Assembly (NCBI GenBank): GCA_029379385.1
Contig: CM055614.1
Span: 16,907,994-16,971,993, forward strand
Direction: 5' to 3'
Length of the DNA stretch: 64,000 bases
Origin: Quillaja saponaria
Lineage: Eukaryota; Streptophyta; Magnoliopsida; Fabales; Quillajaceae
Positions 49,110-60,339 of this stretch are shown in pieces. The position numbers and the translations under genes are program-made. Each line of letters opens with the position of its first letter. The stretch's first letter is position 1. The notes under the pieces were generated by a model, which saw only the letters and a list, made by a program, of their open reading frames with translations, did not search any database and had not been told where the DNA came from.

Positions 49110-51200
49110 TTACAAATTCAAAGAAACCCTAGAACAATCAAGCAGACCTCCTCACAATTTTTCAATAGTTGCTAACTCTTTCAATCTAAAAGACATTTTA
49201 TCCATATTCAACTTTAAGAAAAAACCTGCAACTCTTCAAGATCTTCAACATAAGTTTCAAAACTTAAAACTGAAGTCAAATCTCTCAAAATTCAATAACA
49301 AGAAAATATTTCAACAATCCAATTCCTTCCAAAAGAGAAGAAAAATCCATCTTTTAAGATATTCTTATCAAAACATTATAAGTCTTCCTCTTCGGATGAA
49401 AATTTAGATATTTCTGGTGATAATTTTCTCAATCTAATTACTCGAGTTTTATATCAAAAATAGTAAATCCTAATTAAATTTATCGTTGAAAAATCCTTTG
49501 TCCTCGAAATTGTTCCCTTGTTTGATACAAGAGCAGATTTAAGCTATATTCTAGAAGGACAAGTTCCAACAAACTTTATGAAAAAAACTTCTAAATATTA
49601 ACTTCGATTAATGGTTCTAATATCATAATCCATTACAAATATTCTAATGTAATAATTGAAAACTCTCATTTACAAATTTTAACAACATTTCTTCTTAGCA
49701 AAAATATCACAAATCTTGCCATCTTAGGTATTGATTTCATTAGGCAGTTAGATCCTTTTTGGGTAAACAAATGAATATTCAAAGAAATTATGGGTCAAAT
49801 CATTTTCTTACCTTTCCTTAAAAAATTTACTTTCAAGAACCTCAATCTTATTGAAAATAAACAAAAACAATACAATTTTCTTTCTGATGAAATTTCTTTC
49901 AAAAGAATAGAAAGTTAACTCAATGATTCAATCATAAAAAAAAAAAAAAAAAACTAAAAATTTTTATAGAAAAAATCCAGATACAAATCTATTTTGATTT
50001 TTCAAATGCTTTCTGGAAAAAAAAAAAAAAAAAACACCATATGATAGATCTTTTTTATAAAAAAGATTTTTATGAAAGAGAAATTCTTACAAAAACCTGT
50101 CTAATACAAATGAATCAAGAAATACTTGATTTATGTCAAAAAAAAATATTAGTAATCTTCTTTCCAAATGAATAATCTGCAAGAGCAAAAGTCCTTGATC
50201 TTTTTTTGCTTTTTATGTAAATAAAAATGCAGAGATTGAACATGGTACTACTCGTTTAGTCATCAATTACAAACATCTCAATCAAGCTCTCCAATAGATT
50301 ATGTTTCTTATTCCTAACAAAAAAAAACTTCTCAATCGTTTATACTCTTCAAAACTATTTTCAAAATTTGATTTGAAATAAGTTTTCTAGCAAATTCAAA
50401 TCAAATAATCTGACAGATACAAAATTGTATTTACAGTTCCTTTGATCAATATTAATGGAATATAATGTCTTTTGGATTAAAAAAAATACTCATTCTGAAT
50501 TTCAAAGAATCATGAATGATATTTTTAATCCTTATACAAAATTTATCATTGTTTATATCAGCAATGTTTTAATCTTCTCACAAAATGTTGATGAATATTT
50601 CAAACGTCTCAATATTTTCTTTAATATTATAAAACAAAGTAGTTTGGCTGTTTTCAAAACAAAATTCAGTCTTTTTCAAATAACAATCAGGTTTATTGGT
50701 CATATCATTCATCATGGAACTATCATTCCAATCAATCGGGCTATTCAATTCTTTGATAAATTTTATGATCACATCATTGAAAAAACTCAGTTATAAAGAT
50801 TTCTAGGTTGCCTCAATTATGTTTCTAATTTCTTTTCAAAAGTTAGTAATCTTATCAAATCGTTGCATGGCAGATTTAGGGTTGATCATCCTCCTTGGTC
50901 TGACATCCATACCAATATCGTCAAACAAATTAAGCTTAAGGTTAAGCATTTGCCATGTTTGTATCTTCCTGATCCTAAATCTTTTAAAATTGTTGAAATT
51001 GATGGCTCAAATATTAGTTATGGTTGTATATTTAAGCAATCCATCAATAGAAAAAGCATATCATTGCATATGCATCAAAATATTAGAATTCTGTACAACA
51101 AAAATATTCTATCATTAAAAAAAAGAGATTTTAAGCAATTGTTTTGTGTATTTTTAAATTTCAAAGTGATTTACTAAATTAAAATTTTTTAGTTAAAGTA
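49110..51200 (+). pseudogene. Endogenous caulimovirid (florendovirus-like) polyprotein: protease, RT, RNase H remnants
   Basis: This is an old integrated copy of a plant pararetrovirus. A protease piece near 49,510-49,560 keeps an aspartic-protease context but reads D-T-R-A-D where D-T/S-G-A is expected. RT motifs follow at 50,255-50,300 (RLVINYKHLN) and 50,455-50,796; the catalytic Y-x-D-D box is Y-I-S-N. Connection and RNase H remnants extend to about 51,200. Stops, frameshifts and poly(A) tracts in coding DNA occur throughout. Movement and coat protein regions were not recognised upstream, so the copy is 5'-truncated at the poly(A) run. It is clearly non-functional. Assignment to florendoviruses rather than another caulimovirid genus is tentative. 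Confidence 0.85.
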
Positions 51201-52860
51201 GACTACAAATCTGCAAAAGAAGTTTTACAAAAAAAAGTTAAAAATCTAACATAAAAAAAGATCTTTACCTGCTGGCAAATAATTTTATCTACTTTTGATT
51301 TTTAGATTGAATACATCAAATGTAGCTCCAATTCTATTCCAAAGATTACTTGAGAATTCTTGCAGGGTAGATAATATGCTTCGAAAAAAGAAAGAAATGG
51401 TTGTTGAGCCTCCTAATCCAATATAAAAAAAACTCAATCCAAAGAGGAACCATCAGATTCCTCAACCCAATCAACTCAAAAGTAATCCAAAGGGTCTTAT
51501 GCCTTTCCCATAGAGACCCTTTTAACAATCCAGTAATCAATCCAAAAACCTCTTGTCCTTTTAAAATAATCTTGGGCAGACATTATTGATAAAGAGCAAT
51601 CTAAGTTTGTTACCCCTCCCAATCTAAAAGATTGTATCCAGTTCAATCAAGAAGATCTAGCTCAAACTATCACCCAGCTAGCCCAATCAGTGACAACGAT
51701 ACATTTAGGTAAGGAATTTGTCTCTTAAACTTCTCTATTCTCCTTTCAAAAATCACAATCTTTTTATGTGCCAATTTTTTCGGCCCAACCTATTCTTCAA
51801 ATGAAATCTCATTTTTCAACTAATAATCTCCAATTAGTTCATCAAATAGTTTTCCCATCAAATTAGCATTTTATGCCCATAGACATTTCAAAAACCTTGA
51901 AGTATTTTGAATTTATTTTGGTTGATAGTGATTTTGTTGCTATCAAACATTAAAAGTCAAAATCGGATGCTAATTTTACTATGCATTCCACAATCCAAAT
52001 CTTAAAGGTAATTCATCATTCAGACTGGAAAACTAATAGTTTCAAAACTCGCAAATTCTCGCAGCTGTTTGATCCTATTGATTACAATTATTAGGATTAT
52101 CAAACAGCTTGGTACAATATCTTCAATTTCCAAAATAGTAATTATAAGCATTCATGGTTTATATTTTTCAAAAACAAAGTCCAATATAACTTCCCTCATT
52201 GGTTCTTCCAGTAGTGGTCTTTACATGATCATTGTGCAAAAAACCTTCCAGATAAAGTAGCCAATGGCCTATTTTATTTTGATAAACATTCCAATATACC
52301 TTATCATAATCCCATACTATTACATTTCTTATCAAAATTTATACTAGCAAGAATTTATGCATAGCAATATAAGTATTGAAAGACTTCCAAAGTCATCAAG
52401 ATCCTTTGCAAAAGATGTATTCCCTTCTTAGGCAAAGCTTAACAGAATGATGGACAAGCTTTAATATCTCAAAAATTTATGTCACTTTAATCAAAAATTG
52501 GTTCCAGCAAAATCTTTATTTAAAAAAAAAAATATTTTCTAAAAGTCACTCAATTCTTACAACAGAAATCTCAGATTGTAGCCAAGCTAGTTTCTTGTTC
52601 AAGCAGATAGGAATATCCTTAGAATCTCAAAACTATAGTTCAACTGTTACAAGCAGAAGAACATGCATATGATAAAGCTATCTCTGCCTCTCAAAAAATT
52701 GATAAAAAACCAGTTTTCAGTTCCTCTTCCAAAATTTCAGGAAATGGTTCTACTGACTATGCCCAATCCAATGAAGACAATTGTTATGGCATTAACCTTG
52801 AAGATGACTAAAATAGTTAAATTTTTCTCTATTGATGCTCTTTTCGGTGGATTACTGTAG
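51201..52860 (+). pseudogene. Downstream virus-like reading frame of the pararetrovirus copy
   Basis: A long, badly broken frame follows the RNase H region. Readable parts include NLKDCIQFNQEDLAQTI (about 51,620-51,670), WYNIFNFQNSNYKHSWF (about 52,110-52,165) and a polar, serine-rich end near 52,690-52,810. Florendoviruses have a second frame of unknown function after the polyprotein, and position and composition fit that. I could not identify a domain. At least eight stops interrupt it. Confidence 0.55.
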
Positions 52861-53120
52861 CAAACTACGACAGATTACTGTTACAACACGAAAGCACTGT
52901 AGCTGTTACTGTTCAAAATAGTAAATTTTAATTTTTTATTTAAAGAGAATTACATCTCTTATTTAATCAAGTTTTTCATTTTCAGAATTCGAAGACAAGT
53001 TTAGTCTGAGAGCCTCCTTAGGTATTCTTTCGAAGCTATCCCTTACTTATGTAATTCTATTTTGAACACTACCAATGATATTTTATTTCTGTTTTTAATT
53101 TCTGCATTTTCTTTCCCCGA
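52850..53120 (+). promoter_or_regulatory. Non-coding region of the pararetrovirus copy, promoter-like
   Basis: After the last frame, ACTGT-containing motifs repeat at short spacing: TACTGTAGC, TACTGTTAC, CACTGTAGC and TACTGTTC between 52,853 and 52,920. A TATA-like TTTATTTAAAG lies at 52,935-52,946. Caulimovirids have their transcript promoter in this position. Activity is not implied. Confidence 0.45.
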
Positions 53121-54670
53121 ATTAGCTTGCAGACTATCGCTACTTCTCATTCATTTTTAATTTCTGCCTTATATTTCTGTTTTTAATTTATGCATTGCAT
53201 AACATAATCCTCTTAACAATCTTGCTGCTTCCTATTTCACTACCCATGTGATATTCCTCTGCTCTTAGGACATCACCGATGTTTGAATTACAACTTTAAC
53301 AATTTTTTCTCTAACTAGCCCTTTAACTGACTAAGTAAAATTCCGTAAGACTAAGAAAGATCAATGATTTAATCAAAAGAGAACTTTGCCTCAACTATCT
53401 TCATTTATATACAAGATGACTACTTATTTACAGTATTTGGTCTAAGAGGAGCCCTTACCTTTAATAACTTAGCTTACCTCCAAAAGTACTAACTTATACT
53501 AGCTTAATTTATCTATATTTACATAATAAACAACCTGGAACACAGCTTAGAAATGATCATTACAGGATTTAGCATAAGTGTTCCTATTTATTTACTATTC
53601 CAAATTAACTTCAAGCCAACTTTAGCTATTCTTTTATAGGATCCCATGCATCACAGTCATTATAAAAACCTCCCCAACACTGTCAGTATTCATTTATACA
53701 TGAACAGTCTTTGTAATACTCCTAGTAGCAGACGTAGTAGTAATGAAATGCAATAACAAACATATTTACTTAATTCTAACCAGTTCCAGAAAAGGAATCA
53801 ATCTATAAACATTTACATTTTAAACATGAGAAGAAATTCCCAATATATAACATGCATTCAATTATAAAAGGAAAGTTAAATGTATGGGTTTTAAACAAAG
53901 TGCAGAACATGGTCAAATCCTCATTTATATGTAGATGCTAAATGTCAACATGGAACAACAATGTAAATAGGACAAATCCAGACTTGTGACTTCACATTTC
54001 ATCAAGTACCCTAGAGGATTAAGTCCCTCTAATCTACTAGATCCAAAGTTAGAGTGTTTAAGACACAATACAACATCTTGGCATTTCTAGGGCCACAATA
54101 CTGTCCATGCAACACAAAGTACCAATTGTTCCACATAATTAAAACCAGCTAGCCATTGGTATAATTTCATAAAATTTTCCAATACATGATATGGAAAAAG
54201 GAATAATTTATAAGACAATTAAATAGATAAGTTTATTTTCATAAAACAGAACCTTAATCTAGAAAACACTTGTTATATACTTATGATTTCCAGCAACCAG
54301 CCCTTGTTTCCTTTGAGTTTTAAGTAGTTTCCTTCCCAATTCCTTTAAATCCCCTATGTACTTCTCTTTAGATCTAATATTCCTCTTTAACCCCAACTTT
54401 AACACCATCAACAGCCTCTTTTTCCATTTCAACCCAAAATTTTGTTTCCAAACAATCAATGTGACCTTATAGACTCCATAAATCTTTCTGTGGAGTATGA
54501 TAAAGACAGGGGTGTGTGATGGCATGTTGGAAATGGACAAGATCTTAACATCAAGTATGATTAATGGATACTAGTTGGTTTTCCCTTTAAAGCACACATG
54601 ACACAATCAGCTCCTAGGCAGTTGCGTTAGGTGCACCTGTTTATCCAACCTAAGATAAATCAGAGGAATG
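53121..54670. other. Unassigned DNA
   Basis: No coding, LTR terminus or RNA feature can be supported. A 93-residue minus-strand frame at 54,259-54,540 has a lysine-rich composition but no recognised motif and is probably chance. Confidence 0.4.
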
Positions 54671-54679
54671 TAGAGGCAA

Positions 54680-55790
54680 TGCATTCAATTATGGAAGAGG
54701 TAGATGCTTAATTAGTATGGCATTACAATCCCCGTGGCTTACACATTGTAACTTTGGGGTATGATCAAGTGGCAATGGACATGACGGTCCCTTCTTTGTC
54801 TCTTCCATTCCAATGAAATGCGATCTAGAACATGCAATTTCCTGGAAAATTAAAAACATTTATGTGGAGAATGTTGCATGAAAGCTTGGCAGTGAAAGTT
54901 AACCTATGTAGAAAGAGCAATTTTTCGTATAATCTATCCCCTTTTTGTGAAGTGGAAGTAGAGACGAGATTACACCTCTTTGCTTCTTGCTCATTTATCT
55001 TACTAGTATGGGAAAACTCTCCATACCCAGTGGGACAACTTTAGTGGTGAGTCAATCAAAGACTGGTGGCACATGGTTCTGGTTTTCATCCAATCTTGGC
55101 CTAATCAGCTAGAAGCAAAGTAGTACCTCTGTCACTATCATTAGCGAATCTGGAAAGCAAGGAATGATAAGATTTTTAATAGCAAGATTTGGAACCATTA
55201 TGAGATAATTTCAAAAGCATTCTCAGAATGGGTGATTTAAAGCAAGCAACCGACACTCAAGTTATGGGGTTTAGGCCTGCAAGCAATGGCGTTATTAACT
55301 GGATTACTTTCCCACACGACACCATCATAGCAAACTTTGTTGCAGGGACTAACGCCTCTTTGAGGTTAGGAAGCATTGGCAATATGCTCCAAAATCATGA
55401 AGGCGAGATTGAATTTTCCACAGGAGAAGTATTTCCATGTGTAACTTCACTTTTCATTGTTGAATGTTTGGTGGTCTGTGCCATTGTGAAAATATAAATT
55501 GATATATAGTTCAGTCATATTATTTTTGAAGGTGACACCAAGTTGGTTATTGAAGCTTTCTAGAATTGCTCAAATGGTCATCTCGCTGCTAATGTGATCA
55601 TTGAAGATATTTCTACCTTAGAAGTGATTTGCATTATTCATTTTGTTGTCCTTTTCGAAATTGAAATTGGGTTACCCACAGGTGGCAAAGAAAGCCCTCA
55701 AAGACCCTACAATATGAAGGAGTTCTTGTTAGCAGAGTTGGCCTAGGACTTTTCGATCCATGAAGCCAGCTGTTGTTTTTCTACCCCTTA
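54680..55790 (+). pseudogene. LINE 3' end: reverse-transcriptase zinc-binding and RNase H domains
   Basis: The zinc-binding domain that follows RT in plant L1 elements is read at 54,826-55,040: FPGKLKTFMWRMLHESLA, then CEVEVETRLHLFASCSF and VWEN. The RNase H domain follows at 55,320-55,600 with ANFVAGTNASLRLGSIGNML, NHEGE and VECLVV, then a frameshift and KLVIEA-type residues. No upstream RT is present, so the copy is 5'-truncated at about 54,680. The end lies in a TAATAA-rich tail near 55,820. Confidence 0.85.
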
Positions 55791-55949
55791 ATAATATTCC
55801 TACCTTTGATAAATAATAATAGTTTGAGTGGTTATTTATTATCAATATGTTGTTTATTTATTTTTCATAAAGTTTAGTTAAAGACAAATATTTAAAAAAT
55901 CTTTTATTCTCCTTTTTTTTTATGTTAATAAAAAAAATGGAAACGAAAA

Positions 55950-56290
55950 CAAGAACTACAGAGAGGGAATGGCTATCATACGGCTCCAAGCCACTCCCAA
56001 GCATCTTCATCAAGCATAAGAGTGAATTCCAAAGGAGGCTACACCCAATCCATATTAGTGTCTGGACCATCCAAAGCCATGTTAGCTAGGTTGTTTGCCA
56101 TCTTATATGCCTCTCGGTAAGCATGTATCAAGGAGACCTCCCAAACCCTTGCTAGGTTTCTTCTTATGTCCCTAATAAGAGATTGGTGAGAATTAAAATT
56201 AGTTGAGGCCTTAGTGACGAGGCTATCTTCAATGATAACCTTTTTGAAACATCTGTTCCAATCAGTTAGAAGACCTAGCCATGGAGCCTA
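55950..56290 (-). pseudogene. LINE RNase H C-terminus, opposite strand
   Basis: On the minus strand the DNA reads CFKKVIIEDSLVTK, then SLIRDIRRNLARVWEVSLIH and YREAYKMANNLANMALDG, the C-terminal half of the plant L1 RNase H domain with its H-x-x-R-E-x-N-x-x-A-D-x-L-A motif (here HAYREAYKMANNLA). It is 5'-truncated at about 56,290 and points towards the plus-strand LINE end at 55,790. It belongs to a different copy. Confidence 0.85.
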
Positions 56291-56291
56291 T

Positions 56292-56298
<7 letters not shown>

Positions 56299-56325
<27 letters not shown>
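56299..56325. repeat. Poly(A) run
   Basis: About 24 adenines adjoin the truncated 5' end of the minus-strand LINE piece. They may be the tail of another insertion. Confidence 0.75.
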
Positions 56326-56740
56326 AGATATAACAAAAGGTAATTAATAATTATTCATTTAATTAATGCAATGGAGGGTATTTATGTCTTTGCGTTTCCA
56401 TCTCTCATCCTCTCCATCTTTACCCAAGAACCACTCATCCCCAATCTTATAATTTATCTAATCTTCATCACTTTATCTACTCCATCTTTTAAGACCCCAA
56501 AAGTTGTCTTTTTTATTCTCCATTAGTCAGCAAGCATGTTTTGGCTTTGGAGCTTTAAGGGTTTTGTGGGACAAAGAGTCATCTAATTTCACTTGTTTAT
56601 GAGGAGTTACTTTCTTGTATCAAAGCACCCATGTGAGAATTATTTACTACCCGAGCAAAGAGGAGCAAGCCATCATTCTAATTCCATTTGAAAGTCTACT
56701 TGGTTGTTTACCATTCAAATTGGATTGGGTAAGTTTCACT
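56326..56740. other. Unassigned DNA before the RTE tail
   Basis: No recognisable feature. Moderately pyrimidine-rich on the plus strand near 56,390-56,470. Confidence 0.4.
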
Positions 56741-56744
56741 TCTA

Positions 56745-57095
56745 GTCAGCTCAACTCAACTCAACTAAGCCTTAAATTCCAAACTAGTTGGGGTCGGCTA
56801 TATGAATCCTTTTCTTCCATTCTCATTGATTCGAGACAACATTTTCAGTAATCCTTAGAGTAGCCATATCTTTCTCGATGACTACTCACATTTCTTAACT
56901 ATTGCGTCTATTAGTTAGCGTCGGATATGTCCAAACCAATGTAGACGATTCTCTCTCACTTTCTCCTCAATAGGTGCTACTTCCACCTTTTTACGAATCT
57001 CCTCATTCCTTATTCTATCCTTTCTTGTATGTCTGATCATCCATCTCAACATTCTCATTTCGGCTACTCCCATCTTATGCGAATGTTGCTTCTAG
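56745..57095 (-). pseudogene. 3' end of an RTE-type LINE
   Basis: On the minus strand the C-terminal RTE protein segment is clear: MGVAEMRMLRWMIRHTRKD, RIRNEEIRKKVEVAPIEEKV and RENRLHWFGHIRR. After a stop come the conserved 3' block AACTAGTTTGG-type DNA, AGCCGACCCC and a terminal run of TTGAGT units (56,748-56,768). Plant RTE elements end with such short tandem units. The copy starts at about 57,095 and is heavily 5'-truncated, as is usual for these elements. Confidence 0.88.
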
Positions 57096-57623
57096 CATAA
57101 GATTTAATTGTTTTACTATTTATTAGGCTTGATTAACCTTGTGTAAATTGGAATATTAGACCTAACATGTATGAATTAGTTATTTACTATTGAGCTCACT
57201 GGAGTAGTGCTAGAAATTCTTAATTTTATTAGAGATGGAAAGTTGATTGGCTAATTAGATTAGTACTTACCTAATGCATATGAATTCTAGAGCTAAGGTT
57301 TGGTTAGGATTACTTTAAATATGCTAGCTTGTAAATTTTAAATACAATTCTTTCTAGTTAGTTAAATATATGATTATTGTTAATATCATTTTCGCTTCTT
57401 CAGAAACTCCTTTTGGAGCCATGTAATCGTTGCTTTGGAATCATTTGGTTTAGTGTGATTTGTGAGTAGATAATGCTCACTATAACACTTTCAAATCTTA
57501 TATTCCATAGAAAAGTTATACCCTTTTTTTTATTTGTTCTTATCAAATCTTAGTTAATTAAATATTGAGATTTTATCTTTAACTATGATATATATATATA
57601 CCAATTTATCTTATCTCCTATAA
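57096..57623. other. Unassigned AT-rich DNA
   Basis: No coding or repeat structure recognised between the RTE tail and the LTR. Confidence 0.45.
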
Positions 57624-58819
57624 TGTAAAGCCTAGGAATTTGTGGGACAAGTCTTTCAATTTACCTAGTTTTCGTGTAAAAAATGTTATGAAAATATGAG
57701 TTGGATTGGTAAATTATTTTGAGATATTAGTTGATATTTTTAATATTTGGATTTCTTTGGTTATAAGACCCACTTGCAACGTGGAGTTGCATGGTAAATG
57801 ATGAAAATTTTATTTTGTTGAGTATATATGACTTAAAATATGATTATTGGGAATTTATTTAAGGAAATGTTGGATTTGATATAAATATAGAGTATTGGTA
57901 TTGTTGGAAAATGTTATGAATATTGAAATTTTCTTTATTGATATGTTATATTTGTTTTTAGAGGAAACCTTGTTAGAATATTGTAGCTAACAATAGTGAT
58001 GTTAGCCTTGGTGCACCTTGGTTTGACCCCAGCTAGCAGGGGTGTCTCTAGCCTCGTGTTGGGCCAAACAAGTGGATTGGATATTTGGGCCATATAGAAA
58101 TGGCATGGATTTGGAAGCTTAGTCAGCAAGGCTAATGCTAACCTTTGAGTTTAGACACGTTGATTTATTATAAGATTTTATCTTGGAATCTTCCATTTAT
58201 TTATTTTTATTTTTTTTACTATGCTATTTTTTCTCTGAACTACAAGAAGACTATTCTTTTCAAATCATTGTCTTACTTATGTACTATGGCTAGACTTTTG
58301 ATGAAATGAAACTAGTTTCTTTTTCCTTAAGACATTTTATGAACTTTCTTCAAAACTATAATAACATAGTTAGTATGTTATATTTAGTTCTTCAAAAATG
58401 TTTTCACTTTAGAAAAGCTCATGCCTTATGCTTATCTCACTTCCCTTGTGGCTTGCATTGTCTGCTCACTGGGTCTATGACTTATTATTGTGGTTAATTA
58501 TTTATTTCAGATTGCTGATTGGCTTGAGACCAATTCATATAGCTTGGAGGAAGCTACTCTCTTTTGGATTTGGTAGGTACGGCTTGTTCTAACCGTGTCC
58601 ACTCTATTTTGTATTTTGAAACCATTATAACTTCTATAAACAACTAATTAGTTAGCAGTGCGTTTGGACTTGTTGTAATATGATTTGAACTGAAAGTTGT
58701 ATCTCATTTGCCTTTGAATGTATTTAGTTATTTTTTTTAGAGGTTAGTTGGGATTTAAATAGGCATTAGTGCTTATCAAGTTTTCCTTTGCCAGTCATGG
58801 CCTTGGTTGGGTTGTGACA
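57624..58819 (+). mobile_element. Tekay-like LTR without internal region (solo or truncated)
   Basis: It begins TGTAAAGCCTAGGAATTTG and ends GGGTTGTGACA, both typical of Del/Tekay LTRs. The block GCTCACTGGGTCTATGACTT at 58,463-58,482 is the usual pre-terminal motif of the family. No initiator-Met primer site follows. Flanking pentamers are TATAA and ATTAC, not a duplication, so recombination or decay has altered one side. Confidence 0.65.
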
Positions 58820-59155
58820 ATTACCGCATGGAGTAATAGTGAAGATAACTACGATGATGATAGCAATAACAAAGAATATGAGAGTGATTTTGCTACCTCT
58901 TTACTTCTTATTGGATTAGATTTTTGTGGGGAGATATTCAAAATCTCCCTACAACCTTTAATAAGATATAACCAACAAAAAAAAACATCCATGCAAAATA
59001 TTAGCTAAGAGCAAAAGAAACAAAATCAACATACAATATTTAACATGGTTTGACATATTTTACCTATATCCATCAATAAGAAAAAAAATCAGTATTCCAA
59101 AAAAGATTGCATAAAAATAATAATATTTTTATGTTGTTCTCACCACGCTCTTTAC
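58820..59155. other. Unassigned DNA between LTR and hAT end
   Basis: No feature recognised; the 59,020-59,090 stretch (ACAATATTTAACATGGTTTG) resembles non-coding retrotransposon DNA, but this is unproven. Confidence 0.35.
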
Positions 59156-59180
59156 TAGGGGGTGTGCAAGCGATCGGGTC
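59156..59180. repeat. Probable hAT terminal inverted repeat (left end)
   Basis: TAGGGGGTGTGCAAGCGATC is a typical plant hAT terminus. It is followed by hAT-type GGTTTCAA/GGCCCA-rich subterminal DNA. The partner end was not found before 64,000. Confidence 0.6.
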
Positions 59181-60339
59181 AATTCGGTTATGGGGCTATT
59201 ATCAACCGACCTGATCAATTTGGTTTATTGAAAATGTTACCATCCAGAAAACTGGCCTAAGGCGATTTTTTGATTTTGCAAATGGGTTGCATTTTGGTTT
59301 AAATTAGACGGGCTAGTTGGTTTTGGGCCTGTAGTTAGGTTTCAAGATTTTAGGCCCAAATTCAATTTTTACAGCCAGATGTCTAAATTTTAGGCTTAAA
59401 ATCATTTTTTATAGCAAATTTTATAGCCCATTTTAAGATATACTAGGCCTAAAAACTGTATTATTTTTTTTTCAAATTGTGTACATTAATATATTTAAAT
59501 AAATAGCATACAAATAATTCAATTACACTACATACATAATTAATTAAAGAAAATCAATATACTTAAGGCTTGTATATATCAATTTATATCTAAAATGCTA
59601 AAACATCAAGACACCTGTATACAATCAAACAAGCATCATTCAACATATAAACGAATTCTCTAACTTAACTTATAAATACACATACATTTTAGACCTGTAT
59701 AAATTAATAACATTCAAATACTACATCCGCATTTTTTCTAAGTTCTCTAACAAACAAAATATCATACATTCCAGAACCTGCATAAATCCACAACCTGCAT
59801 AACTGCATTTGAGTTCTCTAAACTCAACTTATAAATTTAAACTTCAAGGACAAACATAATTTAAACTTCCAGCACGAGTATAACTCCTTAACATTTAGAC
59901 ATTACACACATATTTAAGTTCATAGAATTTAGAAAACATAAGCAATAATGTTAAACAAAAAGAAATAGTTGTCATTAAATAAGTTAGCAAAACAACAACT
60001 TTCAAAGGTTGATCCACAACTCAGCAACCAATAGCCACAAAATCAACATCCTGCAACACCCAATAGATATCAACTTAAACAAACACATCAACCACCAATA
60101 AACAAGAAAGTAGATTAACAGTGACTTACCAGTAGGCAGTAACTAGAAACAGTAAGCAATAAAATCTTAAGGCAGCAAATCAAGATCTCCTTCATTGTCC
60201 CAAGGTATTTCTAGTATGAAATGCAGAAACAAATGTATACTAAGTTAATAAGTTATAAGTACATAACATGATATTAAAAGTAATGAATTTGAAAATTAAT
60301 TGAAAGTTACTAATTACCTGATTATAGCTTTTCTAGCTT
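59181..60339. other. Non-coding interior downstream of the hAT transposase
   Basis: Repeated TTTTAGGC / GGGCCT motifs occupy 59,260-59,460; the rest is AT-rich and featureless. It would be the 3' region of the minus-strand hAT gene. Confidence 0.5.

Noticed and set aside
54259..54540. 93-residue lysine-rich minus-strand frame
   Set aside because: No motif, AT-rich codon bias and no neighbours to support it; treated as chance.
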